Assembly: GCF_900106805.1 (NCBI RefSeq)
Contig: NZ_FNNP01000001.1
Coordinates: forward strand, 496,001 to 560,000
DNA: 64,000 nt
Reading direction: 5' to 3'
Source of the DNA: Ruegeria halocynthiae
Lineage (GTDB): Bacteria > Pseudomonadota > Alphaproteobacteria > Rhodobacterales > Rhodobacteraceae
Position numbers and translations under genes: made by a program. Shown in pieces: positions 35,964 through 44,889 of this stretch. Below the pieces are notes generated by a model. It was not told where the DNA came from, did no database searches, and saw nothing but the letters and a program-made list of their open reading frames with translations. Positions within the stretch are counted from its first letter, which is position 1; the number at the start of each line of letters is the position of its first letter.

Positions 35964-36905
35964 TCAGATGGTTCCGGGAAAGTGTTTCTCGATTTTCCGA
36001 TCTAAATCAAGGGGGCGGTGCCGGATCATGTCGTTATCTTCAAGCCGTCTCAGCACGTCTGGGTCGGCGGCGCTGATTTCATCATAGAACTCTTTAAGGC
36101 CTTCGAGGCCAAATTCGTCCTCGATCAGGCTGAGCAGTTCGAACTTGTTCAATCCACCGATTTTCCTCGGGCGGTTGGGAGTCGGACTCGCCTGATACGA
36201 ACCGCGTTCGAGCCGAAACTGGTAATGTGCCTGCCAGTGTTCCCAATCCGGCGCATGTCGGTGGCACAAGTCGATCTGAGGGATCTCGGTCCTGACCGGA
36301 AGAAATTCGCCGTGTTGATAAAGGTTGTGGATACGATCACTCAGCTTTTTTAGGCCGCGACGCACGAAAAGTTTGCCTTGGATGTGGCTCATGAATCCGG
36401 CCAACACGTAAGCGCCGAACTTGGGATACAGCGACTCGACAAGTGCCTGTCGATTTTCGCTTTCAGGAATGAACGCTTTATAAAGATCATCTCCACCTGC
36501 CAGTGCCTCGATCGGACGAACGCGGACGGCGGGTATGTCATCCGGAATGTCACGCAGCAGGGTGGGGACCGGAGACATCGGCCAGAGAAACTCGTCGACA
36601 TCGATATGGGTGACCCAGTCCAGATCAGTTCGGTTGTAGATCAGGTTGGCATTCGAGGATTGCCGGACCTGATGCTTGTCCGGCCGTTCGCGCCCGCGAC
36701 GTTTCCAAAATGCCGCGTCGCAAGTGCGTACCCTGATTTTGGGATGCTCGCGCAATGCTGTCATGTCTTGTTGGACCGGTTCGTCCAGAAAGATATGGAT
36801 TCGGTCAGCCCCAATATCGAGATGGTGGGCGGCAAAGCGCAGAATGTCCTCACGCGGGGCGCGGATCGTGGATACAATTCCCCAAGTCGTCTTGGTCGGC
36901 GTCAT
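35964..36905 (-). CDS. Glycosyltransferase family 2-type protein
   Basis: A 313-residue protein of the Glyco_tranf_2_4/DUF23-like group. The N-terminus WGIVSTIRAPREDILRFAAHHLDIGADRIHIFLDE is the usual first strand of this set, and DWVTHIDVDEFLW (about 92-104) contains the DxD-type metal site. Later pieces are GKLFVRRGL and HNLYQHGE with DLCHRHAPDWEHW. Likely transfers a sugar to a cell-surface or exopolysaccharide acceptor; donor and acceptor unknown. It lies 23 bases downstream of prfC on the same strand and may share its transcript. Confidence 0.75.
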   Translation of the reverse strand: MTPTKTTWGIVSTIRAPREDILRFAAHHLDIGADRIHIFLDEPVQQDMTALREHPKIRVRTCDAAFWKRRGRERPDKHQVRQSSNANLIYNRTDLDWVTHIDVDEFLWPMSPVPTLLRDIPDDIPAVRVRPIEALAGGDDLYKAFIPESENRQALVESLYPKFGAYVLAGFMSHIQGKLFVRRGLKKLSDRIHNLYQHGEFLPVRTEIPQIDLCHRHAPDWEHWQAHYQFRLERGSYQASPTPNRPRKIGGLNKFELLSLIEDEFGLEGLKEFYDEISAADPDVLRRLEDNDMIRHRPLDLDRKIEKHFPGTI

Positions 36906-36928
36906 ATCTGGTTTATCCGCAGTCTCCG

Positions 36929-38533
36929 TCAGATCATCATTTCCTTTGTCGCGGTCAGGTTCAGTGCAGGATAATCGCGCACCACCCGATCAATATCCCA
37001 TTGCAGGCGCGTCAGATAGACGATGTCACCGTCATGGTCATGCGCGATGTGCTGCTTGTTGGCGTTGACGAATTTCTCGACCTCAACCTTGTCACCACTG
37101 ACCCAGCGGGCCGAAGTGAACTGGGATGCCTCAAACCGTACTGGCAGGCCGTATTCCATCTCGATCCGGCTGGCGAGGACTTCGAATTGCAGCGCGCCTA
37201 CGACACCCACGATAAAGCCTGACCCGATTGAAGGTTTGAACACTTTGGCCGCGCCTTCTTCGGCAAATTGCATCAGGGCTTTTTCCAGATGCTTTGCCTT
37301 CATCGGATCGCCCGGGCGCACAGTTTGCAGCAGCTCAGGTGCGAAAGAGGGGATGCCAGTCACGCGAATTGCCTCGCCCTCGGTCAGTGTGTCACCGATG
37401 CGCAGTTGACCGTGGTTGGGAATACCGATGATATCACCGGCCCAAGCCTCTTCGGCCAATTCCCTATCAGAGGCGAGGAACAACACGGGGTTCGAGATCG
37501 CCATGGGCTTTTTTGACCGCACATGGGTCAACTTCATGCCACGTTTGAAGTGACCGCTTGCCATGCGGACAAAGGCCACCCGGTCGCGGTGCTTGGGGTC
37601 CATATTGGCCTGCACCTTGAAGACAAACCCAGAGACCTTCTTTTCATCCGGCGCAATTTGGCGTGGTTCTGCGGACTGTACCTGAGGCTGCGGACCATAG
37701 GCACCGATGCCTTCCATCAGTTCCTTGACGCCGAACGAGTTGATGGCCGAGCCGAACCAGATCGGGGTCATGTGCCCCTCGAGAACCGACTGAGGGTCAA
37801 GTTTGGGCAGCAATTCGCGCGCCATCTCGACCTCTTCCAGCAGCTTGTCCAGCAGGTGCTCGGGCACGTGTTCGGCCAACTTGGGGTCATCCAGCCCGTT
37901 GATCTGAATGCTCTCGGCCACCTTGTTGCGGTCGGCGCGGTCCATCAGTTCCAGCCGGTCGCGCAGCATGTCGTAGCAGCCGATAAAATCGCGACCCACG
38001 CCAATGGGCCATGCGGCGGGCGTGACGTCGATGGCCAGCATTTCCTGAATCTCATCGATGATCTCGAACGTATCGCGGCTTTCGCGGTCCATCTTGTTAC
38101 AGAAGGTCAGGATCGGCAGATCGCGCAGGCGGCAGACCTCGAACAATTTCTGCGTCTGGCTTTCCACACCTTTCGCACCGTCAATCACCATTACGGCTGC
38201 ATCAACGGCGGTCAGCGTGCGATAGGTATCTTCTGAGAAATCGCTGTGGCCGGGTGTGTCCACCAGATTGAACCGGAAGTTCCCATAGTCAAACGACATC
38301 GCCGAGGCGGAGACCGAGATGCCGCGATCCTTCTCCATCTGCATAAAGTCTGATCGCGTCCGCCGTGCCTCACCCTTGGCGCGCACCTGACCGGCCATCT
38401 GAATGGCACCGCCATACAGCAGGAACTTTTCAGTCAGCGTCGTCTTGCCCGCATCCGGGTGCGAGATGATGGCGAATGTTCTGCGCCGGGCGATCTCGGG
38501 CGGTAAAACGGGTTGGTTCGAGGTATCAAGCAT
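36929..38533 (-). CDS. prfC: Peptide chain release factor 3
   Basis: Translational GTPase that recycles RF1/RF2 from the ribosome. The 534 residues show G1 SHPDAGKTTLTEK (24-36), the switch region with RTRSDFMQMEKDRGISVSAS, G3 DTPGHSDFSEDTYR, G4 FCNKMDRE, then domain II (ASGHFKRGMKLTHVR, GDTLTEGE) and the C-terminal IGSGFIVGVVGALQFEVL. ATG 38533 gives MLDTSNQPVLPPEIARRRTFAIIS; twenty further upstream codons are not conserved. Standalone apart from the glycosyltransferase behind it. Confidence 0.95.
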   Translation of the reverse strand: MLDTSNQPVLPPEIARRRTFAIISHPDAGKTTLTEKFLLYGGAIQMAGQVRAKGEARRTRSDFMQMEKDRGISVSASAMSFDYGNFRFNLVDTPGHSDFSEDTYRTLTAVDAAVMVIDGAKGVESQTQKLFEVCRLRDLPILTFCNKMDRESRDTFEIIDEIQEMLAIDVTPAAWPIGVGRDFIGCYDMLRDRLELMDRADRNKVAESIQINGLDDPKLAEHVPEHLLDKLLEEVEMARELLPKLDPQSVLEGHMTPIWFGSAINSFGVKELMEGIGAYGPQPQVQSAEPRQIAPDEKKVSGFVFKVQANMDPKHRDRVAFVRMASGHFKRGMKLTHVRSKKPMAISNPVLFLASDRELAEEAWAGDIIGIPNHGQLRIGDTLTEGEAIRVTGIPSFAPELLQTVRPGDPMKAKHLEKALMQFAEEGAAKVFKPSIGSGFIVGVVGALQFEVLASRIEMEYGLPVRFEASQFTSARWVSGDKVEVEKFVNANKQHIAHDHDGDIVYLTRLQWDIDRVVRDYPALNLTATKEMMI

Positions 38534-38642
38534 GCACGCGCGTATAGGCGGTGAATCCTGCCGAAGCAAGACAAAGGGACTGGTTCGAATCATGTCTCTG
38601 TGGCATTAAGAACATATAGTGAACAAATTGTGGAGTGGACCG

Positions 38643-39005
38643 ATGAATTTGAAAGAGATTGCTGACGAACTGGTTGCCGGATGCCGTGAGAACCGAGCCA
38701 AGGAAAATCTGGATAAGCTCTATGCAGCGGATGCGGTTTCAGTTGAGGCTGCGGATGCAATGGGTATGGGGCGAGAAACACATGGCCGGGACGCGATCCG
38801 AGGCAAACACGAATGGTGGGAAGGCGCGCATGAGGTCTCAGGTGCATCGGTCAGTGACCCGTTCCCGCATGGTGACGACCGGTTTGCCGTAATTTTTGAA
38901 GTTCAGGGCAAGGTGAAGGAATCCGGCGAAAGCTTTGATATGCGCGAGGTCGGTGTCTATCACGTTGCCGAAGGCAAGATCGTGCGGGAAGAGTTCTTCT
39001 ACTGA
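38643..39005 (+). CDS. SnoaL/NTF2-like domain protein
   Basis: A 120-residue single-domain protein of the nuclear transport factor 2 fold. The helix-strand pattern starts MNLKEIADELVAGCRENRAKENLDKLYAADAVSVE and continues to HEVSGASVSDPFPHGDDRFAVIFEVQGKVK with a terminal GVYHVAEGKIVREEFFY, typical of SnoaL-like proteins that act as ketosteroid isomerase-like enzymes or ligand binders. No catalytic role can be assigned. GTGGAGTGGACCG precedes the start. Divergent from prfC. Confidence 0.75.
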   Translation: MNLKEIADELVAGCRENRAKENLDKLYAADAVSVEAADAMGMGRETHGRDAIRGKHEWWEGAHEVSGASVSDPFPHGDDRFAVIFEVQGKVKESGESFDMREVGVYHVAEGKIVREEFFY

Positions 39006-39076
39006 TCCAACAATCCCATTCTGGCCTTCCTTGCCAGGCCGGTGCTAGATGTGTGGCAAGGTAAGGGAGTGTCAGA

Positions 39077-39856
39077 ATGGACCTGGGAATTCGTGGAAAA
39101 CGCGCGTTGGTTTGCGCCAGCAGCAAAGGGCTGGGTTTGGGCTGTGCCGAGGCACTGGCCGAGGCCGGTGTCGACCTAGTAATGAATGCGCGGGGTGCCG
39201 AAGTGCTTGAGGCCGAGGCCACACGCCTGCGGTCGACCTATGGTGTCGCAGTGCAGGCTGTCGCTTGCGATGTCACCACGTCTGAAGGTCAGTCTGAGGT
39301 GATCAATGCTGCGCAGGGTATTGATATCCTTGTTACAAATGCTGGTGGGCCACCGCCCGGTATGTGGTCGGATTGGGAACGGGACGATTTCATCAAAGCA
39401 CTGGACGCCAACATGCTGACGCCGATTGCCTTCATGAAGGCGTTGCTGCCGGGGATGATGGATAAAGGCTGGGGCCGGGTGGTGAACATCACGTCGCAAT
39501 CCGTGCGCGCGCCGATAGCGGTGTTGGGCCTGTCGAATGCGGCGCGTACTGGGTTGACTGGGTATGTCGCCGGAACGGCGCGCCAGGTTGCGCCGAAAGG
39601 GGTTACAATCAACAACCTGTTACCGGGCATCCATGCAACCGATCGGGCGGATTCACTGGATGGCGGCGTGTCGGCGCAAAAGGGCATCTCGATGGCCGAG
39701 GCACGGGCCGAACGTGCTGCGACAATCCCTGCGCGCCGTTATGGAACCCGACAGGAATTTGGGGCTGCTTGTGCGTTTTTATGCTCGCAATATGCCGGGT
39801 TCATTGTTGGGCAGAACATCCTGCTGGACGGTGGCAGCACAAATCTGACGATGTAA
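39077..39856 (+). CDS. SDR-family protein lacking the YxxxK catalytic pair
   Basis: A 259-residue short-chain dehydrogenase-like protein. The cofactor motif is SSKGLGLGCAEAL (about 15-27), with CDVTT, TNAGGPPPG and a serine in ITSQSV. Where classical SDRs have YxxxK, this protein reads LSNAARTGLTG, so both catalytic residues are replaced; this is a recognisable subgroup of 3-oxoacyl-ACP-reductase-like SDRs. It may bind NAD(P) without classical catalysis or use a different mechanism. The stop lies 2 bases before the AlkC-like gene, so the two are co-translated. Confidence 0.8.
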   Translation: MDLGIRGKRALVCASSKGLGLGCAEALAEAGVDLVMNARGAEVLEAEATRLRSTYGVAVQAVACDVTTSEGQSEVINAAQGIDILVTNAGGPPPGMWSDWERDDFIKALDANMLTPIAFMKALLPGMMDKGWGRVVNITSQSVRAPIAVLGLSNAARTGLTGYVAGTARQVAPKGVTINNLLPGIHATDRADSLDGGVSAQKGISMAEARAERAATIPARRYGTRQEFGAACAFLCSQYAGFIVGQNILLDGGSTNLTM

Positions 39857-39858
39857 GT

Positions 39859-40971
39859 ATGACGCAGAATTTCTCACTGAAAGATCAGTTATTCAACGCG
39901 GAAAAAACCCGCTATCTTGCGACTTTGTTTGCGGATGCCAAAGCTGGATTTGACGCGGAAGCATTCGAGGCCGCGGTGATGTCGCGCTTGCCTGAGCTTG
40001 AGCTGAAAGAGCGGATGGCGTGGATCGCTGAGTGCCTGCAACAAGCCGTGCCTGGTGATTTGCCAACGGTTGCTCCGGTCATCCTGCGGGCGCTGCCACC
40101 GCCGCTTGACCCTGAAAAAACGGATGACGATTTCGGGGATTTCATCTTTGCGCCTTTGGGGGATTGGGTGTGTGCAATCGGTCTGGACCACCCCGATTTG
40201 TCGCTGGATGTCTTGGAAGAGATAACTCAGAGATTTTCAATGGAATGGGCGATCCGCCCGTTTCTTAATCACCATCCCGATCTGGTGATGGCGCGGATGC
40301 GGGATTGGTGCACGCATCCCAGTTATCATGTGCGCCGTCTGGTCAGTGAAGGGACGCGGCCACGTTTGCCCTGGGGCCAGGCCGTTGGTCTGACGCTATC
40401 GGACCCGTTGCCATTGCTTGATCGGCTGAATGGGGACCAGACGCGCTATGTGACGCGCTCGGTTGCCAATCATCTGAATGACATCACCAAGAAAGACCCC
40501 GATATGGTGCTGAACCGCCTGCGAAACTGGGCTGAGGCTGGACGTCAGGAAAAGGATGAACTGAACTGGATGACCTCTCATGCGTTGCGGGGGCTTGTGA
40601 AATCGGGGCATCCGGGGGCGATGAAAGCTTTGGGATACGATCCGGATGCCGAGATGATGGTCGAGGTTCTGGTGAACGGATCGGCTCGGATCGGCGATGC
40701 GCTGGAGTTCGAAGTCACGCTAAGCGGCGTGAAGGATCAACCAGTTTTGATCGATTATATCGTTCATTTTCAACGCCCAGGAGGAAAAATCTCGCCCAAG
40801 GTCCACAAGCTGAAGCAGGCAGAACTTGCGGACGGGAGGCTGTCCGTCACCAAACGTCATAAGCTCAAAGGTAATGCTACCACGTTCAAGTTGGTTCCGG
40901 GGCCGCATCGATTGGAAGTTCAGGTGAACGGGCGTGTGCGCACGGGGGTAGAGTTCGAACTGCTGGCCTGA
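39859..40971 (+). CDS. AlkC-like DNA glycosylase (HEAT-repeat plus Ig-like domain)
   Basis: A 370-residue protein resembling AlkC. AlkC enzymes excise 3-methyladenine and 3-methylcytosine from DNA without base flipping. The N-terminal two thirds (MTQNFSLKDQLFNAEKTRYLATLF, then HEAT-like helices with SYHVRRLVSEGTRPRLPWG, MTSHALRGLVKSGHPGAMKALGY) match the alkylation-repair repeat fold, and residues about 275-370 (VLVNGSARIGDALEFEVTLSG, VTKRHKLKGNATTFKLVPGPHRLEVQVNG) form the C-terminal Ig-like domain that clamps DNA. ATG 39859 starts 2 bases after the SDR stop. Confidence 0.8.
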   Translation: MTQNFSLKDQLFNAEKTRYLATLFADAKAGFDAEAFEAAVMSRLPELELKERMAWIAECLQQAVPGDLPTVAPVILRALPPPLDPEKTDDDFGDFIFAPLGDWVCAIGLDHPDLSLDVLEEITQRFSMEWAIRPFLNHHPDLVMARMRDWCTHPSYHVRRLVSEGTRPRLPWGQAVGLTLSDPLPLLDRLNGDQTRYVTRSVANHLNDITKKDPDMVLNRLRNWAEAGRQEKDELNWMTSHALRGLVKSGHPGAMKALGYDPDAEMMVEVLVNGSARIGDALEFEVTLSGVKDQPVLIDYIVHFQRPGGKISPKVHKLKQAELADGRLSVTKRHKLKGNATTFKLVPGPHRLEVQVNGRVRTGVEFELLA

Positions 40972-41068
40972 ATAGTGTCACGGTTTCGTCAGAACGGGCA
41001 CTGGTGGATTGCGCGGTGTAGCTTGCTGCACTAGCTGCGAAGCAATCAGAGATAAAAGGAATGCCCCG

Positions 41069-42115
41069 ATGAAGCATGAGGCTGTGCAGAACTACTATGG
41101 TGAGGTGTTGCAAGGCAGTGCGGATTTGCAGACAAATGCCTGCTGTACCCCGGATGACATGCCGGATCACCTAAAGAAAATTCTGTCGCAAATTCAAGAT
41201 GATGTCCTCACACGTTACTATGGCTGTGGGTTGATCGCGCCATTGGACCTGAAAGGGATGAATATCCTTGATCTGGGTTGTGGTACCGGGCGCGATGTGT
41301 ACGCATTGTCCGCCATGGTGGGTGAGACCGGTCGGGTGGTCGGTGTGGACATGACGCCCGAGCAACTGGATGTCGCCCGTGCCCACCAAGATTATCATGC
41401 AAAGGCGTTCGAGTATTCCAAAAGCAATGTAGAATTTCATCACGGCTATATCGAAAAGCTGGATGAGTTGGGCCTTGAACCGGGTTCGTTTGATATCATT
41501 GTCTCGAATTGCGTGATCAATTTAGCAACCGACAAGGCCGCTGTGCTGCGTGGCGCCAATCGGCTGCTGAAAGTGGGTGGAGAGATGTATTTCTCGGACG
41601 TCTATGCCGATCGCCGAGTGCCAAAGGCCATGGCCGAAGATGAAGTGCTGTATGGCGAATGTTTGTCGGGGGCGCTTTATTGGAACGATTTTCTATCGTT
41701 GTCGCGCGCAGCGGGGTTCGGCGATCCGCGCAGGGTCACGCATCGACCCCTGACCATCGAGAACCCAATTCTGGAAGAACGGGTTGCGCCTCTTAGCTTT
41801 ATCTCGGCCACATACCGTCTGTTCAAGCTTCCTGCGCTTGAGCCCGCTTGCGAAGACTATGGTCAGGCCGTGATCTACAAAGGCACAGTGCCTCATGCGC
41901 CTCATGTTTTCGCGTTGGATGATCACCATACCATCGAGACGGGTAAGGTGTTTCCGGTCTGTGGGAATACTTGGATGATGCTGCAGGACACGCGGTTTGC
42001 GCGTCATTTCGAATTCATTGGCGATTTCTCGACTCATTATGGGATTTTTGAAGGTTGCGGAGGGGATAGCCCGTTTTTGGTTCAGGGCGAGGCAGCCTCG
42101 GCCGGGTGTTGCTGA
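41069..42115 (+). CDS. arsM: Arsenite methyltransferase (ArsM-like)
   Basis: A 348-residue SAM-dependent methyltransferase that probably methylates As(III). The N-terminus NYYGEVLQGSADLQTNACC matches ArsM, and the three arsenic-binding cysteines appear to be present: YYGCG (about residue 53), SNCVINLATDK (about 150) and YGECLSGALYW (about 200). The SAM motif is ILDLGCGTGRDVYALS with VGVDMTPEQL. The C-terminal VCGNTWMMLQDTRFARHF and ending GCC also fit. AAAAGGA lies 8 bases before the ATG. No arsR, arsC or efflux gene is nearby, so it stands apart from an ars operon. Confidence 0.75.
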   Translation: MKHEAVQNYYGEVLQGSADLQTNACCTPDDMPDHLKKILSQIQDDVLTRYYGCGLIAPLDLKGMNILDLGCGTGRDVYALSAMVGETGRVVGVDMTPEQLDVARAHQDYHAKAFEYSKSNVEFHHGYIEKLDELGLEPGSFDIIVSNCVINLATDKAAVLRGANRLLKVGGEMYFSDVYADRRVPKAMAEDEVLYGECLSGALYWNDFLSLSRAAGFGDPRRVTHRPLTIENPILEERVAPLSFISATYRLFKLPALEPACEDYGQAVIYKGTVPHAPHVFALDDHHTIETGKVFPVCGNTWMMLQDTRFARHFEFIGDFSTHYGIFEGCGGDSPFLVQGEAASAGCC

Positions 42116-42131
42116 TCCCTTGCGCCTGAGG

Positions 42132-42152
42132 GGCGGGGTTGTTATCCCCGCC
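42132..42152 (+). other. GC-rich hairpin between arsM and the ABC ATPase gene
   Basis: Stem GGCGGGG / CCCCGCC (7 pairs) with loop TTGTTAT, 16 bases after the arsM stop. It has no T-run downstream, so it is at best a weak or factor-assisted terminator. Confidence 0.5.
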
Positions 42153-42195
42153 TAAGCCCGATGGATTTGATCGGGAAAGGTAACGGGGTCCATCG

Positions 42196-43281
42196 GTGAC
42201 AGTGACAACATCTCCTCCTCGATTGGAAATCCGCAATCTGGTCGCGCGCTTCGCTGGGCGGACGGTAGTGGATAATGTGTCCTTGACCGTACAGGCGGGG
42301 CAGGTGACCTGCCTGCTGGGGCCGTCAGGCTGTGGAAAGTCAACCACTTTGCGCATGATCGCAGGGGTCGAGATGCAGACTTCGGGCGAGATTTACGTGG
42401 ACGGTAAACTGATTTGTGACACGGTGTTTCGCGTACCCCCTGAACGGCGCGAAATCGGGCTTATGTTTCAAGACTTTGCCCTGTTTCCGCACTTGAGTGT
42501 GGCAGATAACGTCGCGTTCGGCCTGAAAGGCAACAAAGAGCAGAAACGCGCGCGAGTCGAAGAATTGTTGACCAAGGTCGATTTGATGCGATTTATCGAT
42601 GGGTATCCACATCAGCTGTCAGGGGGTGAGCAACAGCGGGTTGCTTTGGCACGGGCGCTGGCACCACGTCCCCGGATCATGTTGATGGATGAGCCGTTCT
42701 CGGGACTGGATAACCGCTTACGCGACGGTATTCGGGATGAGACGCTGGCAGTTCTCAAAGAAGAAGACGCCGCGGTTCTGCTGGTCACGCATGAGCCGGA
42801 CGAGGCCATGCGGATGGCGGATGAGATCGCCCTGATGCGGCGTGGCAAGATCGTTCAGCAGGGCGCGCCTTATAACGTTTACACTCGACCGGCGGACAAG
42901 GCGGCTGTGGCATTTTTTAGTGATGTCAATGTGTTAAGATCGCAAGTTAATGGAGCTTTAGCGCATACACCATTTGGCCGTTTTCTGGCGCCGGGCGTAC
43001 CGGATGGAACTGATGTTGAGATCGTATTCCGGCCTCAGCACGTCAAATTGGATTTCGACCGAAATGGCAAAGGTCCAGCGCCCACGCCAACAGACGGGGT
43101 CGCGGCCCGGGGTGTTGTCGAACGTGCGCGTTTTTTGGGCAATGAAAGCCTTGTTGAATTCCGCATGGACTACGATGGCTCTATATTGAAGGCGACCGTG
43201 CCGAATGTGTTTGTGCCCAAAGCGGGCCGGGTCATGTGGCTGACAATCCGCCGTGACCGGTGCTTTGTGTTCCCGACCTGA
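42196..43281 (+). CDS. ABC transporter ATP-binding protein (FbpC/CysA-like), orphan
   Basis: A 361-residue ATPase with the C-terminal TOBE domain of the iron(III)/spermidine/sulfate importer class. Walker A is LLGPSGCGKSTTLRM (about 36-50), the Q-loop MFQDFALFPHLSV, signature LSGGEQQRVALARAL, Walker B IMLMDEPFSGLD, and switch LLVTHEPDEAM. From about 240 on, IVFRPQHVKLD and RARFLGNESLVEFRM form the regulatory domain. The start is GTG 42196. No permease or binding-protein gene lies beside it, so its partners must be elsewhere or it works with a distant transporter. Confidence 0.88.
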   Translation: MTVTTSPPRLEIRNLVARFAGRTVVDNVSLTVQAGQVTCLLGPSGCGKSTTLRMIAGVEMQTSGEIYVDGKLICDTVFRVPPERREIGLMFQDFALFPHLSVADNVAFGLKGNKEQKRARVEELLTKVDLMRFIDGYPHQLSGGEQQRVALARALAPRPRIMLMDEPFSGLDNRLRDGIRDETLAVLKEEDAAVLLVTHEPDEAMRMADEIALMRRGKIVQQGAPYNVYTRPADKAAVAFFSDVNVLRSQVNGALAHTPFGRFLAPGVPDGTDVEIVFRPQHVKLDFDRNGKGPAPTPTDGVAARGVVERARFLGNESLVEFRMDYDGSILKATVPNVFVPKAGRVMWLTIRRDRCFVFPT

Positions 43282-43327
43282 TGCTCTGACCCTGCATTTT
43301 CATCCAAGTGGTGCGTGAAAGCCTCAG

Positions 43328-43343
43328 AATGCGTATGCGCATT
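43328..43343. promoter_or_regulatory. Inverted repeat AATGCG-N4-CGCATT upstream of surE
   Basis: Six-base perfect arms around TATG, 57 bases before the surE start. It may be an operator or a short hairpin of the surE leader; the match is modest in length and could be chance. Confidence 0.3.
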
Positions 43344-43399
43344 GCTTGTCGCAGCGCAGAGGCGGGTCTATCAAGGGCAAAACGATGTGTGGAACGGGC

Positions 43400-44182
43400 A
43401 TGAGAATTCTTCTGACCAATGATGACGGCATCAATGCGCCGGGGCTGATCGTTCTTGAGGCGATTGCGGCCGAATTGGCAGGTCCTGACGGTGAGGTATG
43501 GGTTGTCGCCCCTGCCTTTGAGCAGTCTGGCGTCGGGCATTGCATCAGCTATACCCACCCGATGATGGTCGCCAAGCTGGGTGAACGTCGTTATGCCGCC
43601 GAAGGATCACCAGCGGATTGTGTGCTGGCAGGACTGCATGACGTGATGAAGGATTCTCCGCCGGATCTGGTGTTGTCGGGGGTGAACCGGGGTAACAACT
43701 CGGCTGAAAATACACTCTATTCCGGTACGATCGGTGGTGCGATGGAGGCGGCATTGCAGGGCGTTCCCGCCATTGCCTTGTCGCAGTATTTCGGACCACG
43801 CAATCTGGGGCTGGATGATCCGTTCGAAGCTGCGGGCAAATTTGGTTCAGATCTGGTGCGTCGTATTCTGGATGCGACGCCGAAAGAGCAGGGCGATTAC
43901 CGCTTGTTCTACAATGTGAATTTCCCACCCGTTCCTGCGGATGATGTGCGGGGCACACGGGTGGCTCCACAAGGGTTCCGGCGCGATACTCATTTTGGGG
44001 TCGAGCCGCACAGTTCGCCTTCGGGGCGCCGGTTTCTGTGGATCAAGGGCGGCTATCAGCACAATCCGACTGCTCCGGGCACGGACGCGGCGGTGAATCT
44101 GGAAGGTTATATCTCGGTCACGCCGATGCGGGCCGATCTGACCGCGCATGATGCACTTGAGGCACTGAAGGCAATCGAATGA
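43400..44182 (+). CDS. surE: 5'/3'-nucleotidase SurE
   Basis: Stationary-phase survival nucleotidase that dephosphorylates nucleoside monophosphates. The 260 residues are normal. The N-terminal metal-binding [14 protein letters not shown] (2-15), [17 protein letters not shown], the [11 protein letters not shown] stretch, [27 protein letters not shown] and FYNVNFPPV with [12 protein letters not shown] are all seen. ATG 43400 gives [10 protein letters not shown]; eighteen in-frame codons upstream are not part of the family. The stop overlaps pcm by 4 bases. Confidence 0.95.
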   Translation: MRILLTNDDGINAPGLIVLEAIAAELAGPDGEVWVVAPAFEQSGVGHCISYTHPMMVAKLGERRYAAEGSPADCVLAGLHDVMKDSPPDLVLSGVNRGNNSAENTLYSGTIGGAMEAALQGVPAIALSQYFGPRNLGLDDPFEAAGKFGSDLVRRILDATPKEQGDYRLFYNVNFPPVPADDVRGTRVAPQGFRRDTHFGVEPHSSPSGRRFLWIKGGYQHNPTAPGTDAAVNLEGYISVTPMRADLTAHDALEALKAIE

Positions 44183-44829
44183 CCGGGCCGGGCGCAGAAA
44201 CCACCATGCAGTTCCTGTTTGCACTGCGTTCGCGCGGGGTGACGGATGCGCGTGTTCTGGCCGCGATGGAGCAGATCGACCGGGGGCGGTTCGTGAAAGG
44301 ACTGTTTTCGGAACGTGCTTATGAAGATACGCCGCTGCCGATCGCCTGCGGTCAAACGATCAGTCAGCCATCAGTCGTGGGGCTGATGACGCAGGCCTTG
44401 CAGGTGCGCCCTCGGGATACAGTTTTGGAGATTGGTACCGGATCGGGCTATCAGGCGGCAATCCTGTCCAAGCTGGCACGCCGGGTCTACACCGTTGAAC
44501 GGCACAAGCGGCTGGTGCGCGAAACCGGGCAGTTGTTCCGCGAGATGGGACTGACAAATGTGACGGCGATGTTGACGGACGGATCGTTTGGTTTGCCGGA
44601 ACAGGCCCCGTTTGACCGTATCATTGTGACCGCTGCCGCCGAAGATCCTCCGGGACCTCTCTTGGCGCAATTGAAAATCGGCGGTATCATGGTGTTACCC
44701 GTGGGGCAGTCGGATGCGGTGCAGACCTTGATCAGGGTCACACGCACCGAGACCGGTCTGGACTACGACGAATTGTTGCCGGTTCGTTTTGTGCCCTTGC
44801 TTGAAGGGCTGGGAAAAGACGGGGCGTAA
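44179..44829 (+). CDS. pcm: Protein-L-isoaspartate O-methyltransferase
   Basis: Repairs isoaspartyl residues in aged proteins with SAM. The 216 residues contain [30 protein letters not shown] (the substrate loop), the SAM motif [28 protein letters not shown] and the post-motif [22 protein letters not shown], ending in a typical LLEGLGKD. It overlaps surE by 4 bases and precedes nlpD, the same order as the surE-pcm-nlpD stationary-phase cluster of enterobacteria, here without rpoS. Confidence 0.95.
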   Translation: MTGPGAETTMQFLFALRSRGVTDARVLAAMEQIDRGRFVKGLFSERAYEDTPLPIACGQTISQPSVVGLMTQALQVRPRDTVLEIGTGSGYQAAILSKLARRVYTVERHKRLVRETGQLFREMGLTNVTAMLTDGSFGLPEQAPFDRIIVTAAAEDPPGPLLAQLKIGGIMVLPVGQSDAVQTLIRVTRTETGLDYDELLPVRFVPLLEGLGKDGA

Positions 44830-44889
44830 AGGTATATTCATTAGGTGCCGGAACCCCGGAGAACAGGGGCAGGTGTTGAGGACAATAAA

